Shown here piece after piece: positions 7,310-17,200 of a DNA stretch of 64,000 nucleotides. Source of the DNA: Microbacterium oleivorans (lineage in GTDB: Bacteria; Actinomycetota; Actinomycetes; Actinomycetales; Microbacteriaceae); the NCBI RefSeq assembly GCF_023715745.1, contig NZ_JAMBOV010000001.1, positions 868,001 to 932,000 of the forward strand, in the 5' to 3' direction. Every line of letters begins with the position of its first letter. Position 1 is the stretch's first letter. The position numbers and the translations under genes are program-made. The notes under the pieces are model-generated. The model was not told the DNA's origin. It did no database searches and was given only the letters and a program-made list of their open reading frames with translations.

Positions 7310-9613
7310 TCAGGCGGGCTGCGAGAGCACCGCGCGGGCGGAGGTGGAGCGGTGTCGCGCGACGGCCAGGATGCTCGCCGCGACGGCCAGGACCGTCCAG
7401 ATGACGAGGGCGATGGCAGCGGGGGCGCCGCCCCCGGCATCCGTCAGCGAGGCCAGCATCGCGGTGTAAGCCGGGGCCGTCGGCAGGAGCCCCGCGATGT
7501 CGAGAAGCGTGCCCGGAACGGTCGAGACGATTCCCGTCGCGACCGCCAGGACTCCCACGAGCACCGAGATCCAGCGCCCGATGCCGCCGAACAGGGCGAC
7601 GAGCGCGTGGTTCACCGCCGCGAAGGCGATGCCGGCGAGCACGCACATCGCCGCGAAGAGCGCCCATGCGCCCACGTCGTAGCCGGCGGCGAGCTGGACG
7701 ACGACCGCGACGAGCACACCCTGCAGCGCGCCGACCGCGGCGCCCGGCGCCAGTGCGCGCAGCGCGAGGCCCGCGGACGAGCGCCGGGACGAGAGCGCCG
7801 TGCGCGGGATCGCCTGCAGCACCACGAACGACGCGAGGCCGCCGAACCAGAGTGCGAGGGTCGCCAGGAGCGGCACAGCGGACGCCCCGAAGAGCGACGT
7901 CCCGGTGCCGTCGGCGACGACGGGTTCGGCGACGACGGCCGCGAGGTCCTTCGCCTGCGAGTCGGTGTAGGTCGGCACCCCGTCGACCGCCTTCCCGAGG
8001 CCGCTCGCGAGGTCGCCGGTCCCGTCGGCGAGCTGGCCGACACCCGTCGACAGGTCGCCGGCGCCGGTCGCCAGTGCGCCGACGCCGTCCGCCAGCTGGT
8101 CGGTGCCGTCGGCGGCCGTACCGGCGCCCGTGGCGAGGGCCTGGGCTCCCGTCGAGAGCTGCCCGGCACCCGACGCGAGCTGGTCCGCACCATCGGCGAG
8201 CTGATCGGCACCGCCCGCGAGCCGGCGTACCCCCGTCGCGGCTTGTCCGGCACCGTCCGCAAGACCTGCGGCGCCCGTGGACAGCTGACCCGCCCCGCCG
8301 GCGAGCTGATCGGCGCCGTCGGCGAGCTGGTCCATCCCGGTCGCGAGCTGCTGCGCAGCCGCGGCGGAGGTCTGCAGTCCCTGCGTCAGGGTGGGGCCGA
8401 AGTTCGCGAGCGTGTCGATGTCCTCCGCGAGCTGCTCCGCGTCGCCGACGGTGTCCTGCAGGCCGGGGAGGGCGGCGGCGGCTTGCGCCGCGGCATCCGT
8501 CAATGAATCGCACAGCTCCGCGCCCGCGACCTCGGGGTCGCAGGCCGCCGCGGCCGCGGAGATCGCCTGCACAGCCGCGGTCACCGCCTCGCGGTTCTGC
8601 GCGCCGTCGGAGGTGAGCGCCTTGATCCCGTCGACGAGGTCGCTCGGGATGGCGGGGATCGCGGCGGTCTGCTGCGCGGCCTGCGTCAGGCCGTCGGCGA
8701 GCTGCTGCGTGCCGTCGGCGATCGGGCGAGCGCCCGCCGCCCACTCGTCGAGTCCCTGGGAGGTCTGGGCGGCGCCCTCGGCGAGCTGGTCTGCGCCGTC
8801 CGCGAGCTGGTCGATGCCGTCCGCGGCCGTGCCGGCCCCGTCGGCGAGGCCCCGCGCGCCGTCGGCGATGCCGCTCGCGCCGGTGGCGAGCGATCCCGCT
8901 CCGGACGCGACGCCCGAGGCGCCGGACTGCAGCTGCCGCACACCGTCGGCGAGTGAGTACCCGCCGTCGGCGGCGGTCGACGCGCCGTCGGCCAGCTGCG
9001 CGGCGCCGTCGGCTGCGCTGGTCGCGCCGTCCGCGAGCTGGGTCGCCCCGTCGGCGGCCTCACCCAGCTGTTCGTTCAGGGTCGTGAACCCGAGGAAGAC
9101 GTTCTCGAGGTAGGTCGTCGTGAGCTGCTCACCGAGGACGGATGCCGCGGTGGAGGTCACCTGGTTGGTGATGGCGTCGTCGACGATGCGCGCGTCGGGG
9201 GAGGGGGTCAGCTCGATGGTCGCGCGTTCCGGGGTGCCACCGGGGGCGGTCGAGGTGGCCGCAGCCGAGAAGTTCTTCGGGATGGTGACGATCGCGTCGT
9301 AGGTGCCGTCCTCGAGGCCCTGCGTGGCGTCCTCCGTGTTGGAGATGGTCCACGTCAGGTTGCTGTCGAGGTCGTCCGAGCCCTCGACCAGCCCGGCCGT
9401 GAGGAGGCGGCCGAGCGGCGTCGTCTGACCGTTGACCTCCACCGGCTCGTCGTTGTTCACGATCGCGGTGTTCATCGCGTCGAGCCGTTCGGTCGGGTTG
9501 TAGAGCGCCGCCACGAGGATGCCGCCGATCACCGCCGGCAGCAGGAGCACGCCGAGGAGCGTGAGCCAGGAGACGGGTCGTCGGGTCTGTGCGCGTTCGA
9601 TGGGGAGAGTCAT
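7310..9613 (-). CDS. YhgE/Pip family membrane protein with heptad Gly-Ala repeats
   Basis: A 767-residue protein of the YhgE/Pip group (phage-infection-protein-like, ABC-2-type membrane architecture). One N-terminal helix (VSWLTLLGVLLLPAVIGGILV) precedes an extracytoplasmic region. Two long blocks of X3-L-x2-G heptads (such as LADGADQLADG and LATGASG, residues about 170-310 and 400-550) follow. At least five C-terminal membrane segments end the protein. The heptads predict a long extended extracytoplasmic rod. The ATG at 9613 overlaps the stop of the MMPL gene (ATGA), so the pair is translationally coupled under the divergent TetR. Family members are tied to secretion or drug and lipid export; the substrate here is unknown. 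Confidence 0.85.
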   Translation of the reverse strand: MTLPIERAQTRRPVSWLTLLGVLLLPAVIGGILVAALYNPTERLDAMNTAIVNNDEPVEVNGQTTPLGRLLTAGLVEGSDDLDSNLTWTISNTEDATQGLEDGTYDAIVTIPKNFSAAATSTAPGGTPERATIELTPSPDARIVDDAITNQVTSTAASVLGEQLTTTYLENVFLGFTTLNEQLGEAADGATQLADGATSAADGAAQLADGASTAADGGYSLADGVRQLQSGASGVASGAGSLATGASGIADGARGLADGAGTAADGIDQLADGADQLAEGAAQTSQGLDEWAAGARPIADGTQQLADGLTQAAQQTAAIPAIPSDLVDGIKALTSDGAQNREAVTAAVQAISAAAAACDPEVAGAELCDSLTDAAAQAAAALPGLQDTVGDAEQLAEDIDTLANFGPTLTQGLQTSAAAAQQLATGMDQLADGADQLAGGAGQLSTGAAGLADGAGQAATGVRRLAGGADQLADGADQLASGAGQLSTGAQALATGAGTAADGTDQLADGVGALATGAGDLSTGVGQLADGTGDLASGLGKAVDGVPTYTDSQAKDLAAVVAEPVVADGTGTSLFGASAVPLLATLALWFGGLASFVVLQAIPRTALSSRRSSAGLALRALAPGAAVGALQGVLVAVVVQLAAGYDVGAWALFAAMCVLAGIAFAAVNHALVALFGGIGRWISVLVGVLAVATGIVSTVPGTLLDIAGLLPTAPAYTAMLASLTDAGGGAPAAIALVIWTVLAVAASILAVARHRSTSARAVLSQPA

Positions 9614-12471
9614 GAGGGGATCACCTGGGTGTCGGCGTCGGTCGTGCGGGGAGCAGGGACGGTGAGTCGCAGCGTCTCGGGTCTCGGCCGATACGCGTCC
9701 GCGAGCAGGCCGCGAGCCGCGTCGAGATCGCGCGCGGACGCGACGACCGTCAGCTCGCCCGCCTTCGCGGCGACCGCGTTCGCGGCGTCGCGCAGGAGGG
9801 CTGCCGCCTGGTCGCGGGACGCTCCGGTCAGGGTGTCGAGCCCCGCGATCACGATGAAGCGTGTGCGGCCGGCGAGGGCGCGCCGCAACTCGGTCAGGGG
9901 GGCGTCGGCACCCGCGAGCTCGGCGATCGACACGTGGGCGCGGACCCAGGCGGCGCGACCGGGCAGCAGGTGACCCGACACCCGCAGGAGTCCGTCGGTG
10001 GGCTCGATCCGACCGGCGACGGTCAGCAGGAACGCACGCGAGACGTGCGGATCGTCGGCCGTCACGAGGAGCGTGCCGCCCTCGGCGAGACGGACGCTCG
10101 CACCCGAGAAGAGCACCACGTCGCCGTCGGCGGTCTCGGCGCGGACCTCGAGGTCGTCGGCCGCCAGCGCGCCGCGGTAATCGGGTTCCGGCCAGTCGGC
10201 GTGGCTGCGTTCGTGCTCGACGGCCTCGCCCTCGATGTCGACCTTCGGGAGCAGGCGTTCGAGCCACCGCGGCATCCACCACGCCTTGTCGCCCAGCAGG
10301 GCCATCACCGCCGGGGTGAGCGTCATGCGGACGAGGAACGCGTCGACGGCGATGCCCACGGCGAGGCCGAGAGCGATGGGTTTGATGGAGCTGTCGCCTT
10401 CGGGGACGAACGCGGCGAAGACGGCGAACATGATGACCGCCGCAGCGACGACGACACGGGCCGAGGCGGTGAAGCCGCTCCGGACCGCGGCGACGGCGGT
10501 CTCGCGGTCCGACCGCCCGGCGCGGGCGCGCACGGCGTGGACGAAGTCCTCGCGCATACGCGAGACGAGGAAGACCTCGTAGTCCATGGCCAGGCCGAAG
10601 AGCACGCCCATGAGGATGATCGGCATGAAGCTGATGACGGGGCCCGTGCGCGTGACGTGGAGGAGGTCGGCGAGCCAGCCCCACTCGAACACGGCGGCGA
10701 CCGCGCCGAAGGCGGCGAGGATCGACAACAGGTAGCCGAGGGTCGCCTTGAGTGGCACCCAGATGGACCGGAAGACGATCATCAGGAGGACGAAGGAGAG
10801 ACCGACGACGAAGATCCCGAAGGGGAGCAGGGCCGCGCCCAGCCGGTCGGAGACGTCGATGCCGACGGCGGTGTAGCCGGTCACCTTCAGGTCGACGCCG
10901 TACTCGTCCTCCCACTCGTCGTGATGAGACCGCAGCTCGCGCACGAGGTCCGCGGTCGCGGGGTCGTCGGGAGCCGTCGTCGGAACGATCTGGATGAGGC
11001 CGGTGTCGGCGGTCTCGTTCGGCGTCGCGAGCGCGACCCGCTCGACGCCGGGGATCGCCTCGACCTCTTCCTTGAGGTCCGCCATGAGGCCGAGCGGATC
11101 GGTGGAGGTGACGATCGTCCCGGTCATGACGAGGGGGCCGTTCGACCCCGCGCCGAAGTACTCGGCGTTCAGGTCGTAAGCCTGGCGCGCCTGGCTCGAG
11201 GGGGGCTGGACGCCCGCGTTCGGCAGGGCGAGGTGCAGGCTCGCGGACGGGATCGCCATGACCCCGAGGCCGACGATGACGGCGACGGTGGCGATGACCG
11301 GATGCCGCGTGACGAGCATGACCCAGCGGTTCGGCCGCAGGGCCGTCGGCGCGGCGGGCGCGGCATCCGCGGTGCTCTCGCTCTCGTCGTCGGCGGCATC
11401 CGCCGTGCGACGGCGGGTCGGGACGCCGCGCTGCAGCATCCGTCCGCCCCAGCCGACCACGCGACCCTTCGCGAACCCGAGGAGGGCGGGTGTCAGGCTG
11501 ACCGCGACCGCGACGGCCACGGCGACCGCGACCGCGGCGGCGATGCCCATCGTGGACAGGAACGGGATGTTCGCGATGCTGAGGCCCACGAGCGCGATCA
11601 TGACTGTGACGCCGGCGAAGAGAACGGCGGAGCCCGCGGTGCCCACGGCGCGGGCGGCGGACTCCTCGGGATCCATGCCCGCACGCACCTGATCCTGGTG
11701 TCTCGACACGATGAACAGCGCGTAGTCGATGCCGACGGCGAGGCCGAGCATCACCGCCAGCATCGGCGTCGTGGACGAGATCGACGCGACGGCGGTCGAG
11801 AGGAAGATGAGGGCGATCGCGAGGGCCACGCCGATCAGCGCGCTGACGAGCGGGAACCAGGCGACGGCAAACGAGCGGAACGTCACGATGAGGACGAACA
11901 GCGCGACGAGCACGCCGATCACCTCGACGATCGACAGGGCGGGGATCGACGCCGCGAACAGGTCGCCGCCGAGCGCCGACTGCGCCCCGGCGGGCAGCTG
12001 GTCGTGGAAGTCGGCTGCGGCCTTCTCGACCGCTGCGATCGTCGCGTCGGACACCTCCGTCGACTGACCGTCGAACTGCATCTGGATGAGGGCCGCGCGT
12101 TCGTCGTCGGAGACCAGACCCTCGACCATCTCGTCGAACGGCGAGGTGGCCGAGGTGACGCCGTCGACGTCTCCGAGTGCCTTCACGACGTCATCGATCT
12201 CGCCCCGGAGCGGCTGATCCTCGACGGTCTCGCCCTCAGGCGCGACGACGATGAGCTGCGCGCTCGCCCCGCTGGCCTGCGGGAAGGTGCGATTCAGCAG
12301 CTCGATGCCCTGCTGCGCCTCGGTGCCGGGGATCCCGAACGAGTTGTCCGTGCTCTTGGCGAAGAGGGCGACGCCGCCGCCGACGATGCCGAGCAGGACG
12401 ATCCAGGCGATGAGCACGCGCCACGAGTGGCGGTAGGCCCATCGGCCGAGTGTGAAGAGGATGGTGGACAC
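9610..12471 (-). CDS. MMPL/RND-type transporter with a C-terminal ABC-ATPase-like domain lacking Walker A
   Basis: A 953-residue MMPL-family transporter, probably exporting a lipid or hydrophobic compound by proton motive force. Residues 1-760 show the RND plan: one N-terminal helix, a large extracytoplasmic loop, a block of five to six helices, then the whole set repeated. GLAVGIDYALFIVSRHQDQ (about 255) and GLAMDYEVFLVSRMREDF (about 645) are the paired GxxxDY motifs. The last 190 residues are unusual. They follow the order of an ABC ATPase: VVLFSGASVRLAEGGTLLV, then AFLLTVAGRIEPTDGLLRVSG, then FIVIAGLDTLTGASRDQAA. The position of Walker A instead reads VTADDPHVSRA, and the Walker B DE is replaced. 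ATP hydrolysis by this tail is therefore unlikely. The gene is divergent from TetR across two palindromes. Confidence 0.85.
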   Translation of the reverse strand: MSTILFTLGRWAYRHSWRVLIAWIVLLGIVGGGVALFAKSTDNSFGIPGTEAQQGIELLNRTFPQASGASAQLIVVAPEGETVEDQPLRGEIDDVVKALGDVDGVTSATSPFDEMVEGLVSDDERAALIQMQFDGQSTEVSDATIAAVEKAAADFHDQLPAGAQSALGGDLFAASIPALSIVEVIGVLVALFVLIVTFRSFAVAWFPLVSALIGVALAIALIFLSTAVASISSTTPMLAVMLGLAVGIDYALFIVSRHQDQVRAGMDPEESAARAVGTAGSAVLFAGVTVMIALVGLSIANIPFLSTMGIAAAVAVAVAVAVAVSLTPALLGFAKGRVVGWGGRMLQRGVPTRRRTADAADDESESTADAAPAAPTALRPNRWVMLVTRHPVIATVAVIVGLGVMAIPSASLHLALPNAGVQPPSSQARQAYDLNAEYFGAGSNGPLVMTGTIVTSTDPLGLMADLKEEVEAIPGVERVALATPNETADTGLIQIVPTTAPDDPATADLVRELRSHHDEWEDEYGVDLKVTGYTAVGIDVSDRLGAALLPFGIFVVGLSFVLLMIVFRSIWVPLKATLGYLLSILAAFGAVAAVFEWGWLADLLHVTRTGPVISFMPIILMGVLFGLAMDYEVFLVSRMREDFVHAVRARAGRSDRETAVAAVRSGFTASARVVVAAAVIMFAVFAAFVPEGDSSIKPIALGLAVGIAVDAFLVRMTLTPAVMALLGDKAWWMPRWLERLLPKVDIEGEAVEHERSHADWPEPDYRGALAADDLEVRAETADGDVVLFSGASVRLAEGGTLLVTADDPHVSRAFLLTVAGRIEPTDGLLRVSGHLLPGRAAWVRAHVSIAELAGADAPLTELRRALAGRTRFIVIAGLDTLTGASRDQAAALLRDAANAVAAKAGELTVVASARDLDAARGLLADAYRPRPETLRLTVPAPRTTDADTQVIPS

Positions 12472-12501
12472 GGGCGCTCCTGGTCAGAGTCGGACGGGTT
12501 C

Positions 12502-12517
12502 GATACAGCGCTGTATC
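12502..12517. promoter_or_regulatory. Perfect 16-bp palindrome, candidate TetR operator (site 1)
   Basis: GATACAGCGCTGTATC is a perfect inverted repeat in the 106-bp gap between the MMPL-YhgE pair and the divergent TetR gene. Its GATACA half-site is repeated in the adjoining palindrome, with the two centres 17 bp apart. Confidence 0.75.
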
Positions 12518-12535
12518 CGATACACATGTGTATCG
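12518..12535. promoter_or_regulatory. Perfect 18-bp palindrome, candidate TetR operator (site 2)
   Basis: CGATACACATGTGTATCG is a perfect inverted repeat directly abutting site 1. Both palindromes carry GATACA/TGTATC ends, which suggests two regulator dimers binding side by side. A regulator bound here would cover both divergent promoters. Confidence 0.75.
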
Positions 12536-12577
12536 TAGACCCGCACGAGGGTGCCGAGTCTGAGGGGTGGGTGTGAG

Positions 12578-13174
12578 ATGGCGCGCAGTCGCGAGAACAC
12601 GCGGGCACGCCTGCTCGAGGCCGCGCACGAGGTCTTCGCCGAGGTCGGCCTCGACGCCGCCTCCGTCGAGGCGATCTGCGAGCGCGCCGGATTCACGCGC
12701 GGCGCGTTCTACTCGAACTTCGAGTCCAAGGACGAGCTCTTCCTCGCCCTCATCCGTCAGCTGTCGGAGGACAAGCTCGACGAGGTGTCCGTGCGGGTGA
12801 AAGGGCTCTCGGGAACCGACAGTCCGGTCGATCTCGTCCGGCAGGTCGCCGACATGTCGCTCGCGGAGCGGATGGAGCCGCAGCTTCTCAGTGAGGTCCG
12901 CACGCAGGCGCTCCGCGACCCGCGGCTGGCGGAGGCGTTCCTGGCGTGGCGGGCGCAGATGCTGGGGCGTATCGAGACGATCGTCCGCGACGTGAGCGAC
13001 CTCCACTCCCTGCCGCTGCGGATGCCGGTGGCCGACGCGGCCGCGCTGCTGCTGGACGTGTCGGAGCAGTGCAGCGTGCAGGCGGCTCTGGAGCGGCTCT
13101 CGGAGCGGCAGGCGAACCGCGCGATGCAGTCCCGTCTGGAGCAGCTCGTGCCGCTCCTCGTCGGCGAGCCCTGA
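12578..13174 (+). CDS. TetR/AcrR family transcriptional regulator
   Basis: A 198-residue regulator. The N-terminal helix-turn-helix is clear: TRARLLEAAHEVFAEVGLDAASVEAICERAGFTRGAFYSNFESKDELF, residues about 7-55, with the YSNF recognition-helix end typical of TetR proteins. The C-terminal ligand domain is variable, and no ligand can be predicted. I chose the ATG at 12578 because the HTH then begins at the usual distance; an in-frame GTG upstream would add nine unconserved residues. It is divergent from the MMPL-YhgE pair with two perfect palindromes between them, so it most likely represses that exporter and itself. Confidence 0.9.
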   Translation: MARSRENTRARLLEAAHEVFAEVGLDAASVEAICERAGFTRGAFYSNFESKDELFLALIRQLSEDKLDEVSVRVKGLSGTDSPVDLVRQVADMSLAERMEPQLLSEVRTQALRDPRLAEAFLAWRAQMLGRIETIVRDVSDLHSLPLRMPVADAAALLLDVSEQCSVQAALERLSERQANRAMQSRLEQLVPLLVGEP

Positions 13175-13177
13175 GCG

Positions 13178-14164
13178 TCAGCTCGCTGAGAGGAGCGCGT
13201 GACAGCGCTCGAGGCGCGCGAGCCACCAGTCCCGCCGTTCCGGCGCCGCGGCGTGGGTTTCGAGCAGCGCCGTGTCGGGGGCGATTCGCCCCACCGGGAG
13301 CTCGCCGGAGCGTGGTCGAAGCGACTCCGCCGTGACATCGGCGGCGAGCAGCGACGCCGTCCCCAGCCCGCAGTCGAACGCGAGGTCGGGCAGAGCCGCG
13401 GCGAGGGCGGTGCCCATCGCGAGGCCGACGGAGGTGTCGAGCGCGCTCGAGACGACGGCGGGCAGTCCCGCCTCGGCCACGACCGCGAGTGCGCGCCGCA
13501 CGCCGCCGAGCGGCTGCACCTTGACGACGAGCAGGTCGGCCGCGCCGGCGCGGGCGACGGCGACGGGGTCCTCGGCCTTCCGGACGCTCTCGTCGGCGGC
13601 GATGGGGATGTCCATGTAGCGGATGCGGGTGCGCAGCTCTGCGAGCTCGGGCACCGTGGCGCACGGCTGTTCGACGTACTCGAGGTCGAACTCCGCCAGG
13701 GCGTGGACGGCGTGCTCGGCCTCGTCGACGTTCCAGGCGCCGTTCGCGTCGACGCGGATGCGGCCCTGCGGACCCATCGCCGCGCGGACCGCCCGTACGC
13801 GGGCGACGTCGTCGGCGAGGGTCTGCCCGGGTTCGGCGACCTTGACCTTCGCGGTGCGGCATCCGTCGAAGCGGGCGAGGACGTCGGGGACGGATGCCGC
13901 GGCCACCGCCGGCACCGTCGCGTTCACCGGTATCGCCTCGCGCGCGGGGGCGGGCGTGCCCTCCCACCCGTACTCGATCGCGGCGGCGAGCCAGGCAGCA
14001 GCCTCGGCGTCGGCGTACTCGGTGAAGGGTGAGAACTCCGCCCACCCCTCGGGGCCCTCGAGCAGCATGGCCTCGCGGACGAGGATGCCGCGGAACCGGG
14101 TGTGCAGCGGAAGGGAGACCACCCGCGCGCTCGCGCGCAGGTCGGTCAGTGAGGGCAGGTGCAT
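13178..14164 (-). CDS. menC: o-Succinylbenzoate synthase (menaquinone pathway)
   Basis: Dehydrates SHCHC to o-succinylbenzoate, a soluble step of menaquinone biosynthesis. At 328 residues it is an enolase-superfamily protein. The catalytic K-x-K is in TAKVKVAEP (about residue 104), with metal ligands in RIRVDANGAW, EYVEQPC and IAADES. The second catalytic Lys is in LLVVKVQPLGG. The ATG at 14164 comes exactly 6 nt after a CAGGAT box (14171-14176, minus strand), supporting a leaderless start rather than the longer upstream reading frame. It is divergent from metH and 13 kb from the other men genes in this window, so the pathway is not a single operon. Confidence 0.92.
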   Translation of the reverse strand: MHLPSLTDLRASARVVSLPLHTRFRGILVREAMLLEGPEGWAEFSPFTEYADAEAAAWLAAAIEYGWEGTPAPAREAIPVNATVPAVAAASVPDVLARFDGCRTAKVKVAEPGQTLADDVARVRAVRAAMGPQGRIRVDANGAWNVDEAEHAVHALAEFDLEYVEQPCATVPELAELRTRIRYMDIPIAADESVRKAEDPVAVARAGAADLLVVKVQPLGGVRRALAVVAEAGLPAVVSSALDTSVGLAMGTALAAALPDLAFDCGLGTASLLAADVTAESLRPRSGELPVGRIAPDTALLETHAAAPERRDWWLARLERCHALLSAS

Positions 14165-14170
14165 GCCCCC

Positions 14171-14176
14171 ATCCTG
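14171..14176 (-). promoter_or_regulatory. -10 box of menC
   Basis: CAGGAT on the minus strand, 6 nt before the menC ATG, fits the leaderless spacing used across this window. Confidence 0.5.
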
Positions 14177-14236
14177 GCCCGCCACGGCGCGTGACGTCCG
14201 CGGTCGGCGGGCGGGTCCGCGACGACGCCCCGGAAG

Positions 14237-14242
14237 TAGACT
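14237..14242 (+). promoter_or_regulatory. -10 box of metH
   Basis: TAGACT, 7 nt before the metH GTG. The small gap leaves no room for a cobalamin riboswitch in the metH transcript. Confidence 0.5.
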
Positions 14243-14249
14243 CGCGCGG

Positions 14250-17200
14250 GTGAGCAGCACCCTCGCCCTCCGCTTCCCCCTCGACGTCGAATCCGTCCCC
14301 CGCACGGCGCGAGCGCAGGCGCTCCTGGACGCGCTCGCTGAACGGGTCGTGATCGCCGACGGCGCGATGGGCACCATGCTGCAGCGCCACGACCCGACGC
14401 TCGAGGACTACCAGCAGCTCGAGGGGTGCAACGAGATCCTCAACGTCTCGCGGCCCGACATGATCGCCGCCATCCACGACGAGTACCTCGCCACCGGGAT
14501 CGACGCGATCGAGACGAACACGTTCGGGGCGAACTGGTCGAACCTCTCGGACTACGGCATCGACGACCGCATCCACGAACTCGCCGCCGCCGGCGCCCGC
14601 ATCGCCCGTGAGCGCGTCGACGCGGCTGAAGCCGCGGACGGCCGCATCCGCTGGGTGCTCGGTTCCCTGGGGCCAGGCACGAAGCTCCCGAGCCTCGGGC
14701 ACACCACCTACGAGCACCTCAAGGAGACCTTCGCCCTGCAGGCCGAGGGCCTCATCGACGGCGGCGCGGACGCCCTCCTCATCGAGACCTCCCAGGACCT
14801 GCTGCAGACCAAGGCCGCCGTCAACGGATGCAAGCAGGCGATCGTGCACCGCGGCATCCGTCTGCCGATCTTCGTCGAGGTGACCGTCGAGACGACGGGG
14901 ACGATGCTCATGGGGTCCGAGATCGGTGCGGCGCTGACCGCCCTCGAACCGCTCGGCGTCGACGCGATCGGCTTGAACTGCGCAACCGGCCCCACCGAGA
15001 TGAGCGAGCACCTGCGCCACCTCTCGAAGCACGCGACGGTGCCGGTCGTCTGCATGCCGAACGCGGGGCTGCCGGTGCTCACGGCCGCCGGTGCGCACTA
15101 CCCGCTGACGCCCGACGAGCTCGCGACCGCGCACGAGCAGTTCGTGCGCGAGTTCGGACTGGGCCTGGTCGGCGGATGCTGCGGCACGACCCCGGAGCAC
15201 ATGTCGGCCGTCGTCGAGCGGCTCCGCCCGGTCGCCGCACCGGCTCCGCGCTCGCCGATGATCGAGCCGGGGGTCGCCTCGCTCTACCAGCACGTGCCGT
15301 TCGACCAGGACACGGCGTACCTCGCCATCGGGGAGCGCACCAACGCGAACGGGTCGAAGGCGTTCCGCGAGGCGATGCTCGACGGGCGCTGGGACGACTG
15401 CGTCGAGATCGCGCGGAACCAGATCCGCGTCGGCGCGCACCTGCTCGACGTGTGCGTCGACTACGTCGGTCGCGACGGGGTCGCCGACGTGCGCGAGATC
15501 GTGTCGCGGTTCGCCTCGGCATCCACTCTCCCGCTCGTCATCGACTCCACCGAACCCGCCGTCCTGCAGGCGGGCCTCGAGCTCATCGGCGGGCGCCCCG
15601 TCGTGAACTCGGTCAACTACGAGGACGGCGACGGCCCCGCGAGCCGATTCGGCCGCATCATGCCGTTGGTCAAGGAGCACGGCAGCGCCGTCATCGCGCT
15701 CACGATCGACGAGCAGGGCCAGGCGCGCACCGCCGCCGACAAGCTGCGGATCGCCTCACGGCTGGTCGACGAACTCGTCGGGGTGTGGGGGATGCGGGTC
15801 TCGGACATCGTCGTCGACTGTCTCACCTTCCCGATCGCGACCGGGCAGGAGGAGACCCGTCGCGACGCGATCGAGACGATCGAGGCGATCCGCGCACTCG
15901 TCGCGAAATACCCGGGCATCAACACGACCCTGGGCGTCTCGAACGTCTCGTTCGGTCTGAACCCCGCGGCACGGTCGGTCCTGAACTCCGTCTTCCTGCA
16001 CGAGGCGACGCAGGCCGGGCTCACCTCGGCGATCGTCGACGCGGCCAAGATCGTGCCGCTCGCCTCGATCCCCGAGGGGCAGCGGAAAGTCGCGCTCGAC
16101 CTGGTGTGGGACCGGCGCGAGACGGATGCCGAGGGGAACGTCACCTACGATCCGCTCGCCGTCATGCTCGACATGTTCGCGGGCGTCGACACCGCAGCGC
16201 TCCGCGACCAGCGCGCTGCTGAGCTCGCCGCGCTGCCCGTGGGGGAGCGGTTGGAGCGTCGCATCATCGACGGCGAGCTGAAGGGCCTCGAGGCCGACCT
16301 CGACCTCGCGCGCGAGAACGGCGTCGCCCCGCTCGACATCATCAACGACCACCTGCTCGAAGGCATGAACGTCGTCGGCGAGCGGTTCGGTGCGGGCCAG
16401 ATGCAGCTGCCGTTCGTGCTGCAGTCCGCCGAGGTCATGAAGACGGCGGTCGCGCTCCTCGAACCCCACATGGAGCGCACCGGCGCGTCGGGCAAGGGCA
16501 CGATCGTCCTCGCGACCGTCCGCGGCGACGTCCACGACATCGGCAAGAACCTCGTCGACATCATCCTGACGAACAACGGCTACACCGTCGTGAACCTCGG
16601 CATCAAGCAGCCCATCGCCGACATCATCGCGGCCGCCGAAGAGCACGACGCCGATGTCATCGGCATGAGCGGCCTGCTCGTGAAGTCCACCGTCGTCATG
16701 AAGGAGAACCTCGAGGAGCTCGCCTCCCGCGGCCTCGCGGGCCGCTGGCCCGTGATCCTCGGCGGTGCGGCCCTCACCCGTGCGTACGTCGAAGACGATC
16801 TCGCGGGGATCTTCCCCGGCGAGGTCCGATACGCGAAGGACGCCTTCGAGGGCCTGGCGCTCATGGAGCCCCTCGTGAAGATCGCGCGCGGGGCGGACCC
16901 GGGATCGGTCGGTCTCCCTGCGCTGAAGAAGCGCATCCACTCCGCGGGGTCCAAGCTCACCCTGACCGAGCCCGAAGCGATGCCCGGGCGGTCGGACGTG
17001 GCATCCGACAACCCTGTTCCCGCGCCGCCCTTCTGGGGCACCCGGATCGTCCGCGGCGTCGCGCTCGCCGACTACGCCGCCTTCCTCGACGAGCGCGCGA
17101 CGTTCATGGGGCAGTGGGGCCTCAAGCCCGGCCGCGGCGAGGACGGTCTCAGCTACGAGCAGCTCGTCGAGACCGAGGGGCGCCCGCGGCTGCGGTACTG

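Noticed and set aside
8000..9070. Dense short repeats that could suggest a CRISPR or tandem DNA repeat.
   Set aside because: They encode the LADG/LATG heptads of the YhgE protein; the units vary and are not separated by unique spacers. No CRISPR array is visible anywhere in the window.
9934..12576. An 880-codon plus-strand frame opposite the MMPL gene.
   Set aside because: Antisense composition artefact; the minus-strand frame has clear RND motifs.
13623..14249. Upstream extension of the metH frame into the menC region.
   Set aside because: The sequence is antisense to menC, and the leaderless GTG at 14250 gives the conserved N-terminus.
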